From assembly GCF_943913695.1 (NCBI RefSeq), contig NZ_CALTZE010000119.1, positions 1 through 11,450 on the forward strand: a stretch of 11,450 bases of DNA. Direction: 5' to 3'. The stretch's first letter is position 1. Each line of letters begins with the position of its first letter. The DNA is from an uncultured Marmoricola sp. (GTDB taxonomy: Bacteria; Actinomycetota; Actinomycetes; Propionibacteriales; Nocardioidaceae). The position numbers and the translations under genes are program-made. The notes beneath the pieces are model-generated. The model made no database searches, was not told where the DNA came from, and saw only the letters and a list, made by a program, of their open reading frames with translations. Positions 6,417 through 11,450 of this stretch are shown here, piece by piece.

Positions 6417-7811
6417 CTACACGCTCCAGACGGGGCCGGTGGGGGTGTCCTCGACCACGACGCCAGCGGCCGCGATGCGGTCGCGGATGGCGTCGGCGGT
6501 GGCGAAGTCCTTGCTCGCGCGGGCCTCCGCGCGCTGCTCGAGCAGGCCGCCGACGAGGGCGTCGACGACACCGCGCAGGTCGCTGCCGGCGTACGACGGC
6601 TCGGGCTCGAGGCCGAGCACCCGCAGCATGGCGACGACCTCGCCGCGCTCGGTGCTCGCGTCGTGGCCCTCGGCCAGCAGCTTGTTGCCGCGGCGCACGG
6701 TGTCGTGGAGCACGGCGACGGCCGCCGGGGTGCCGAGGTCGTCGTCCATCGCCGCGCCGAAGGCCTCGGGCCACGTCGGCGCGGAGGCCGCGCCGTCCGG
6801 GTGCTGGCCGGCGCGCTCGAGGAAGCCCTCGATGCGGCGGTAGCCCGCGGCCGCCTCGTCGAGCGCCTCGAAGCTGAACTCCACGGTCGAGCGGTAGTGG
6901 CTGGCGACCATGTAGTAGCGCAGCTCGACGCCGCGCACCCGCTCGAGCACCGCCGGCACCACGAGGGAGTTGCCGAGCGACTTGCTCATCTTCTCCCCCG
7001 CGGTGGTGATCCAGGCGTTGTGCAGCCAGTAGGCCGCGAAGTCGCGGCCGGCGGCGCGGCTCTGCGCCTGCTCGTTCTCGTGGTGGGGGAAGCGCAGGTC
7101 GACGCCGCCGCCGTGGATGTCGAAGGCGTCGCCGAGATACTTGCCGGCCATCGCCGAGCACTCGATGTGCCAGCCCGGCCGGCCGCGGCCCCACGGGCTG
7201 GGCCAGCTCGCGGTGACCGGCTCGCCCTCCTTGTGGCCCTTCCATAGGGCGAAGTCGCGGGGGTCGCGCTTGCGCTGTGCCATCTCCTGGGGAGTCGCGT
7301 CGGGGGCCGCCTCCATGTCGTCGACCGCCTGCCGGGTCAGCTCGCCATAGGCCGGCCACGAGCGGACGTCGAAGTAGACGTCGCCGGAGCCGTCGGAGGC
7401 GGCGTAGGCGTGGCCGCGCTCGACGAGCTCGCCGATCAGCTCGAGCATCTCCGGCACGTGGCCCGTGGCGAGCGGCTCGTAGGTCGGCGGCAGCACCCGC
7501 AGCGCATCGTAGGTGCGGGTCAGCTCGCGGGCCACGTCGTAGGCGAGGTTGTACCAGGCACGGCCCTGGTCGGCCGCCTTGGCGAGGATCTTGTCGTCGA
7601 TGTCGGTGACGTTGCGGACGAAGTCGACCTCGAGCCCGCTGGCCAGCAGCCAGCGGCGCAGCACGTCGAAGGCGACGGCGGAGCGCACGTGGCCGACGTG
7701 GGGCTCGGACTGCACGGTCAGGCCGCACACGTAGACCGACGCCCGCCCCTCGGCCCGGGGGACGAAGTCGCGCACCTCGCGCGCCGCGGTGTCGTAGAGC
7801 CTCAGTGCCAC
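6417..7811 (-). CDS. cysS: Cysteinyl-tRNA synthetase
   Basis: A 464-aa class I aminoacyl-tRNA synthetase that attaches cysteine to tRNA-Cys with ATP, in the cytoplasm. The HIGH signature is HVGH (38-41) and the KMSKS loop is present (274-278). The zinc ligands that select cysteine are in place: Cys29 (VYVCGLTV), Cys218 (WHIECSAMAG), His243 and Glu247 (FPHHENEQ). Length and domain order are normal, with the DALR-like helical region and the anticodon-binding end (KDFATADAIRDRI) at the C-terminus. The start must be the GTG at 7811: an in-frame TAA lies 6 nt upstream and no alternative start lies between. No spaced Shine-Dalgarno exists, but TAAGAT sits six bases before the GTG, so a leaderless mRNA is likely. 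It leads the cysS-rlmB-phosphoesterase operon. Confidence 0.97.
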   Translation of the reverse strand: MALRLYDTAAREVRDFVPRAEGRASVYVCGLTVQSEPHVGHVRSAVAFDVLRRWLLASGLEVDFVRNVTDIDDKILAKAADQGRAWYNLAYDVARELTRTYDALRVLPPTYEPLATGHVPEMLELIGELVERGHAYAASDGSGDVYFDVRSWPAYGELTRQAVDDMEAAPDATPQEMAQRKRDPRDFALWKGHKEGEPVTASWPSPWGRGRPGWHIECSAMAGKYLGDAFDIHGGGVDLRFPHHENEQAQSRAAGRDFAAYWLHNAWITTAGEKMSKSLGNSLVVPAVLERVRGVELRYYMVASHYRSTVEFSFEALDEAAAGYRRIEGFLERAGQHPDGAASAPTWPEAFGAAMDDDLGTPAAVAVLHDTVRRGNKLLAEGHDASTERGEVVAMLRVLGLEPEPSYAGSDLRGVVDALVGGLLEQRAEARASKDFATADAIRDRIAAAGVVVEDTPTGPVWSV

Positions 7812-7817
7812 TCCCCA

Positions 7818-7823
7818 ATCTTA
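7818..7823 (-). promoter_or_regulatory. -10 element predicting a leaderless cysS transcript
   Basis: TAAGAT on the minus strand is a strong TANNNT -10 hexamer. It is followed by six bases (TGGGGA) and the GTG start of cysS, so a start point seven bases downstream of the hexamer falls on the first base of the codon. The TAA of this hexamer is also the in-frame stop that excludes upstream starts. No good -35 is present, as is usual for such promoters. Confidence 0.6.
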
Positions 7824-7916
7824 GGGACGACCCGCGCACTGCGCCCGGCGACCACCCGATCGCCCTGTTGTGGTGCCCTGTTTGTCCGAAGTGGTGCGCG
7901 TGGGACAGAAGAGAAC

Positions 7917-7922
7917 TACTGT
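7917..7922 (+). promoter_or_regulatory. Candidate -10 element for the C39-like peptidase gene
   Basis: TACTGT fits TANNNT and lies seven bases before ATG 7930, again the spacing of a leaderless start. The competing reading is GTG 7921 with the purine-rich AGAAGAG (7907-7913) seven bases upstream as ribosome binding site; under that reading this hexamer is not the promoter. The divergent cysS -10 lies about 95 bp to the left. Confidence 0.35.
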
Positions 7923-9213
7923 GACCGGCATGTCGCGCTGGCTCCTCCTCCGTCGCTCTGCTACGCCCCTGGCGGCGAGCGCCGTCGCCCTGACCCTCGG
8001 GGTCTCGCTGCTCGCGGGCGCCACGGGCACCGCAGCTCCGGTCACCGACCGGGTCGAGCCCGTCGCGGCGGCGACCCAGCACAGCTTCCGGCAGGTGACC
8101 ACCGACGCGCAGCTGCGCACCGGCACCGGCCAGGGCGTCAGCGTCTCCGGCGGCTCGCTGCGGCTCGCCAGCCCGCTCGGCACCCGCACCCACGCCGGCA
8201 AGCGCTGGGACTACGCGCGCTGGACCTCGGCCTGGACCGAACCCGGCCACGGCTTCTCCGAGCTGCTCCCGTCCTGGCAGGCCACCACGCCCGCCGGCAC
8301 CTTCGTGCAGGTCAGCGCCCGCGTCGCCTCGGCAGGGGCCACCAGCTCGTGGAAGGTGATGGGCAGCTGGTCGAGCCGCGACAAGGTCTTCCGCCGCTCC
8401 TCGGCGGGCGCCCAGTCCGACGCCGTCGCCTCGGTCGCCACCGACCTGCTCCGCGCCCGCACCGGGGTCACCCTGCGCCGCTACCAGCTCCGCGTCGACC
8501 TGCTCCGCGAGACGGGGCGGCGTACGACGCCGGTGGTGGGCAGCGTGCAGGCCGTCGCCAGCCGGCTCGGCCCCGTGGCCGCGACCAGCACCCCGCTCCG
8601 CGTCGGCCGCACCCTCACCGTGCCGGCGTACTCCCAGATGGTGCACCGCGGCCGCTACCCGCAGTACGGCGGCGGCGGCCAGGCCTGGTGCTCCCCGACG
8701 TCGCTGGCGATGGTGCTCGGCTACTACCGCAAGCTCCCGCCGGCCGGCGCCTACTCGTGGGTGTCGCGCTCCTACTCCGACCGCGTCGTGCCCCACCTGG
8801 CCCGGATGGTCTACGACTACGGCTACCGCGGCGCGGGCAACTGGGCGTTCAACACGGCCTACGCCGCCAACCGCGCCGGCAACGCCTTCGTCACCCGGCT
8901 CGGCAGCCTGCGCGACGCCGAGCGCTTCATCGCCGCCGGGGTGCCGCTGGTCGCCTCGATCTCCTTCGGCTCCGGCCAGCTGCGCGGCGCTCCGATCAGC
9001 AGCACCAACGGCCACCTGGTCGTGATCGCCGGCTTCACCCGTGCCGGTCACGTCGTGGTCAACGACCCCGCCGCCTCCAGCAACGCCGGCGTGCGCCGCG
9101 TCTACGACCGCGCCCAGTTCGAGCGCGCCTGGCAGACCCGCTCCAAGGGCACGGTCTACGTCGTCCACGACACCGCCCACCCCCTCCCCCAGCACCGCGT
9201 CAGCCGGGGCTGA
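7921..9213 (+). CDS. Secreted C39-like (papain-fold) peptidase
   Basis: A 430-aa exported protein. The signal peptide is SRWLLLRRS followed by a hydrophobic Ala/Leu core (to about residue 33) and a GTAA cleavage region near 36-39. Residues about 50-225 form a beta-rich N-terminal region that I do not recognise. Residues 232-416 match the peptidase_C39_2 papain-like fold. The predicted nucleophile is Cys257 in GGGQAWCSPTSLAMVLGYY, with Gln254 as oxyanion candidate; His365 is in NGHLVVIAGF and Asp382 in VVVNDPAA. The natural substrate is unknown, with a cell-wall peptide or secreted protein most plausible. No ABC transporter or bacteriocin precursor is near, which argues against a role in bacteriocin export. 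Start: GTG 7921 has a weak purine-rich site; ATG 7930 suits a leaderless start; the difference is three residues. It runs convergent to the molybdoenzyme gene with 6 nt between stops. Confidence 0.88.
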   Translation: MTGMSRWLLLRRSATPLAASAVALTLGVSLLAGATGTAAPVTDRVEPVAAATQHSFRQVTTDAQLRTGTGQGVSVSGGSLRLASPLGTRTHAGKRWDYARWTSAWTEPGHGFSELLPSWQATTPAGTFVQVSARVASAGATSSWKVMGSWSSRDKVFRRSSAGAQSDAVASVATDLLRARTGVTLRRYQLRVDLLRETGRRTTPVVGSVQAVASRLGPVAATSTPLRVGRTLTVPAYSQMVHRGRYPQYGGGGQAWCSPTSLAMVLGYYRKLPPAGAYSWVSRSYSDRVVPHLARMVYDYGYRGAGNWAFNTAYAANRAGNAFVTRLGSLRDAERFIAAGVPLVASISFGSGQLRGAPISSTNGHLVVIAGFTRAGHVVVNDPAASSNAGVRRVYDRAQFERAWQTRSKGTVYVVHDTAHPLPQHRVSRG

Positions 9214-9219
9214 GGCCGC

Positions 9220-10803
9220 TCACTGCGCGGTGAACGTCGTCTCGTCCCACCCTGTCGCGCCGTCGGGGAGCACGTCGGAGCGGGCGGAGGTCTGGGTGTA
9301 GCCGCTGGTGTCGGTGGCGCGGCAGACGACGGTGTGCTCGCCGGGCTCGAGGGGTACGCCGATCCGCCACTGCACCCAGGTGTCGGCCGACGGCACCACG
9401 CCGAGCTCGGCGGGCAGCCACGGGCCGCCGTCGACCTGCACCTCCACCCCGCGGACGCCGACGTGCTGGGCCCAGGCGACACCGGCGATCACGACGTCGC
9501 CCGCCGCGACCGCGTCGCCGCGGGCCGGCACGTCGACGCGCGACATCGTCTTGATCGGCCCTTTCTCGCCCCAGCCGCGCTCGGTCCAGTAGGCGCTGAA
9601 GTCCTCGAAGCGCGTCACCTCGAGGTCGACGAGCCACTTGGTGGCCGAGACGTAGCCGTAGAGCCCCGGCACCACCATCCGCACGGGGAAGCCGTGGTCG
9701 ACGGGCAGCGGGCGGCCGTTCATCGCCACGGCGAGCAGGGCGTCGCGGTCGTCGGTGAGCGCGGTGAGCGGCGTACCGCAGGTCCAGCCGTCGGCCGAGG
9801 TCTGGAACACCGCGTCGGCGCCCGCCTTCACTCCCGCCTCGGCGAGCAGGCTGCGCACGGGTACGCCGCTCCACCAGGCGTTGCCGACGAGGTCGCCGCC
9901 GACCTCGTTGGAGACGCAGGTCAGCGTCACCCAGGCCTCCCGGATCCGCCGCGAGAGCAGGTCCTCGTAGCCGATCCGCAGCTCGCGCTCGACCATGCCG
10001 TGCACCCGCAGCTCCCACTCCGCCGGCCGGATCGAGGGCGCCGCGATCGCCGTGTGGATGAGGTAGAAGTCGCTGGTCGGCGTGCGCCACGGCTCCAGGC
10101 CGTCGATCCCGAGGTCCGATCCCGCCGGGGCGTCGCCGGGCGTGACGGGCAGGCGCAGCAGCGACCGGGCCGCCTCGACCGCGCGGCGCGCCCCGCCGGC
10201 CAGGCGCCCGCCGAGCGTCAGCGCGGAGGCCCCCACCACGACCACCCCGAGCCGCACCAAGAACGTGCGCCGCCCGCTCCCGTCGACCGGCCGGTCGTCG
10301 AGCAGCGGCCCGGTGAGCAGCCGCAGCACCACGATCCAGGTGATCAGCCCGACCAGCACCGAGAGCGCCGCGGCGGCCGAGGGCGACGGCGAGACGAGCA
10401 CCGCCGCGAGGCCGATCGCCGCGAGCACCACGAAGACCACGTCGGGCAGCAGCGGCAGCTGCCGCAGCCGGCTGGCGGCGTACGCACAGACCCCCAGCAC
10501 CACCAGCACCGTGCCCGCCAGCAGCACCGGCTTGCCGGCACCGCCCAGCAGCGAGAGCGCCGCCTCGACGACCGCGCCCGGCGTCAGGTCGCGCACCGTC
10601 GCCGCCACCGCGTCGAGCGGCGAGGCGTCGGCGCGCAGCGTCCACGCCGTGGCCTCGCTCAGCGCCACGCCCACGACCGCCGCGACGGCGCCGCAGGCGG
10701 CGAGCAGCCACGACGGGCGGGCCGGGCGTACGCCGCCCACCTCGACCTCCGCCTCGACCTCCGCCGCCTCCTGCTCACCGCTCACGGCTCCATCGTGGCG
10801 CAC
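9220..10803 (-). CDS. Membrane-anchored molybdopterin oxidoreductase, sulfite oxidase family
   Basis: A 527-aa protein with an N-terminal membrane region and a C-terminal molybdenum domain. Hydrophobic helices lie near residues 32-53, 92-110, 120-137 and 143-164, then a twin-arginine motif GRRTFLV (177-183) leads into a fifth helix (about 184-200). The oxidoreductase domain runs from about 225 to 410. Cys296 in VTLTCVSNEVGG is the expected Mo ligand, and AMNGRPLPVDHGFPVRMVVP (360-379) is the family cofactor-site signature. A Mo-co dimerisation domain follows (about 415-527, KGPIKTMSRVDVPARG onward). Topology puts the catalytic part outside the cytoplasm. The reduced substrate is not deducible; no heme or cytochrome partner is adjacent. 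GTG 10803 has no good ribosome site; GTG 10785 (six codons in, GGAG two bases upstream) is an alternative. Confidence 0.92.
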   Translation of the reverse strand: MRHDGAVSGEQEAAEVEAEVEVGGVRPARPSWLLAACGAVAAVVGVALSEATAWTLRADASPLDAVAATVRDLTPGAVVEAALSLLGGAGKPVLLAGTVLVVLGVCAYAASRLRQLPLLPDVVFVVLAAIGLAAVLVSPSPSAAAALSVLVGLITWIVVLRLLTGPLLDDRPVDGSGRRTFLVRLGVVVVGASALTLGGRLAGGARRAVEAARSLLRLPVTPGDAPAGSDLGIDGLEPWRTPTSDFYLIHTAIAAPSIRPAEWELRVHGMVERELRIGYEDLLSRRIREAWVTLTCVSNEVGGDLVGNAWWSGVPVRSLLAEAGVKAGADAVFQTSADGWTCGTPLTALTDDRDALLAVAMNGRPLPVDHGFPVRMVVPGLYGYVSATKWLVDLEVTRFEDFSAYWTERGWGEKGPIKTMSRVDVPARGDAVAAGDVVIAGVAWAQHVGVRGVEVQVDGGPWLPAELGVVPSADTWVQWRIGVPLEPGEHTVVCRATDTSGYTQTSARSDVLPDGATGWDETTFTAQ

Positions 10804-10807
10804 GCGC

Positions 10808-10824
10808 GGGGAGGTGGCCTCCCC
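10808..10824. repeat. Inverted repeat 1 in the molybdoenzyme/ispF divergent spacer
   Basis: GGGGAGG-TGG-CCTCCCC is a perfect 7-bp inverted repeat with a 3-nt centre, beginning 5 bp upstream of the molybdoenzyme GTG. It could be an operator half of the divergent promoter region or, in a leadered molybdoenzyme mRNA, a hairpin that hides the GGAGG. It shares its last four bases with the second dyad. Confidence 0.5.
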
Positions 10825-10851
10825 GATCGCGGCGGCACGGCATGATCGGGG
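10821..10851. repeat. Inverted repeat 2 ending just before ispF ATG
   Basis: CCCCGATC (10821-10828) and GATCGGGG (10844-10851) are perfect 8-bp arms separated by 15 bp and end two bases before ATG 10854. Arm centres are about 23 bp apart, roughly two helical turns, as for a dimeric regulator. The alternative ispF ATG at 10842 falls at the edge of the loop and right arm. A protein operator is more likely than an RNA hairpin, but neither is shown. Confidence 0.5.
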
Positions 10852-10853
10852 CC

Positions 10854-11339
10854 ATGCCCGAGGCCCTCCCCCCGCTCCGTGTCGGCATCGGCACCGACGT
10901 GCATCGTCTCGTCGCGGGCCGTCCCATGCGGATGGCCGGCCTGGAGTGGCCCGACGAGGTCGGCCCCGAGGGCCACTCCGACGGCGACGTCGTGCTCCAC
11001 GCGATCTGCGACGCCCTCTACGCCGCCGCGGGGCTCGGCGACCTCGGCTCCAACGTCGGCACCGACAACCCCCGATGGGCGGGCGCGTCGGGCCACGACC
11101 TGCTCGCCGAGGCGCTGCGTCGCGTGCGCGCGGCCGGCTGGGAGGTCGGCAACGTCTCCTGCCAGCTGATCGGCAACCGCCCCCGTTTCTCGGCCCGCCG
11201 CGAGGAGGCCGAGCGCGGCGTGCGCGACCGCCACGGCATCACCGTCTCCCTGAGCGCCACCTCCACCGACGGCCTCGGCCTCACCGGCCGCGGCGAGGGC
11301 GTCGCCGCCGTCGCCACCGCCCTCCTCGTCGCCCGCTGA
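10854..11339 (+). CDS. ispF: 2-C-methyl-D-erythritol 2,4-cyclodiphosphate synthase
   Basis: A 161-aa enzyme of the MEP isoprenoid pathway, cyclising CDP-ME-2-phosphate to MEcPP with loss of CMP; it acts as a cytosolic trimer. Zinc ligands Asp15 and His17 (GTDVH) and His49 are present, with the lid GHSDGDVVLHAICDAL (40-55), the GTDNP loop (69-73) and the C-terminal STDGLGLTGRGEG (137-149). Asp139 replaces the Glu of the E. coli TTTE motif, as in other actinobacteria. Start: ATG 10854 is chosen because family members begin only a few residues before the first strand. ATG 10842 would add MIGA and lies in an inverted repeat. CATGAT (10841-10846), a one-mismatch -10, is seven bases before ATG 10854. 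ispD, often its direct neighbour, is not in this window. Confidence 0.95.
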   Translation: MPEALPPLRVGIGTDVHRLVAGRPMRMAGLEWPDEVGPEGHSDGDVVLHAICDALYAAAGLGDLGSNVGTDNPRWAGASGHDLLAEALRRVRAAGWEVGNVSCQLIGNRPRFSARREEAERGVRDRHGITVSLSATSTDGLGLTGRGEGVAAVATALLVAR

Positions 11340-11400
11340 GGTCGCGGGCCGCGGATGGCTCGCAGCGCCCGCCTTGAGACCCCACGCCGCCAGCGCCCCA

Positions 11401-11414
11401 CCCGGCAGGCCGGG
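11401..11414. repeat. Short GC inverted repeat downstream of ispF
   Basis: CCCGGC-AG-GCCGGG is a perfect 6-bp inverted repeat 62 nt after the ispF stop, without a T-tract. It may act as a U-less terminator for ispF, but the two-base centre means only about 5 bp can pair. The 61 bases between it and ispF show no reading frame or motif I can support. Confidence 0.3.
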
Positions 11415-11418
11415 CTGG

Positions 11419-11450
11419 TCGAGGTGCCCGAGCGCCAGCGAGGGCCTCGA
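11419..11450. repeat. Probable dispersed intergenic repeat of the TCGAG...CTCGA type (partial at window end)
   Basis: TCGAGG-TG-CCC (11419-11429) pairs with GGGCCTCGA (11442-11450) as an imperfect dyad, with a two-base bulge, around a 12-nt centre GAGCGCCAGCGA. It begins just after TGG at 11416-11418 and runs off the window where a complementary AACCA end would be expected. GGTCGAG...CTCGAAACC elements of this style recur between genes in Nocardioidaceae genomes; that recollection is from general knowledge. Only one copy is visible here, so repetition cannot be shown from this window. Confidence 0.45.

Noticed and set aside
7812..7920. T-box or other riboswitch ahead of cysS
   Set aside because: The cysS transcript appears to start at its GTG, leaving no leader, and no stem I or T-box core sequence was seen.
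5458..9195. A 1245-codon open frame on the minus strand running through cysS and the C39-like peptidase gene
   Set aside because: Only its last 318 codons (rlmB) carry family motifs. The rest is Arg/Ala/Gly-rich out-of-frame translation of cysS and antisense of the peptidase gene, as expected at this GC content.
7410..9233. A 607-codon plus-strand open frame over cysS and the C39-like peptidase gene
   Set aside because: Out of frame with the peptidase, antisense to cysS, and dominated by Arg/Pro/Ala repeats typical of shadow frames.
1..11450. CRISPR array, insertion sequence, phage or toxin-antitoxin genes
   Set aside because: No regularly spaced repeats, transposase, integrase or small paired genes were seen; the window looks like stable chromosome.

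Overview
The window is very GC-rich (third codon positions almost always G or C). It has many GTG starts, 2- to 11-bp gene junctions and antisense open frames along most genes, all typical of a high-GC actinobacterium. Gene content (MEP-pathway IspF, class E sortase, actinobacterial CysS, a membrane molybdoenzyme with an internal Tat motif) and a TCGAG...CTCGA intergenic dyad at the right edge suggest Nocardioides or another Nocardioidaceae member. That placement is inference, not proof.

Left part (1-7811), all on the minus strand. Reading in the direction of transcription: cysS (7811-6417), rlmB (2-nt gap), a membrane metallophosphoesterase (11-bp overlap), then a GC hairpin, a lipobox-bearing class E sortase, a tRNA-Thr(TGT), two tandem CNNM/CBS proteins joined by an ATGA overlap, and the first 37 codons of a secreted protein cut by the window edge. 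cysS-rlmB is a translation module: charging of tRNA-Cys and 2'-O-methylation of 23S rRNA. The CNNM pair is probably a divalent-cation transport or efflux unit. Sortase, phosphoesterase and the edge protein point to the cell envelope.

Right part (7812-11450). A secreted C39-like papain-fold peptidase runs rightward, divergent from cysS. It converges, with a 6-nt gap, on a leftward membrane-anchored sulfite-oxidase-family molybdoenzyme. That enzyme is divergent from ispF (rightward) across a 50-nt spacer filled with two overlapping perfect inverted repeats. The last ~110 nt hold no gene, only inverted repeats.

No clearly new multi-gene system is visible; most genes are ordinary actinobacterial core or envelope genes. 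The points most worth checking are the apparent Sec/Tat dual-targeted topology of the molybdoenzyme, the lipoprotein-type sortase, several TANNNT-N6/7-start arrangements that predict leaderless transcripts, the nested dyads before ispF, and an MtrA/GlnR-like direct repeat upstream of the edge gene.
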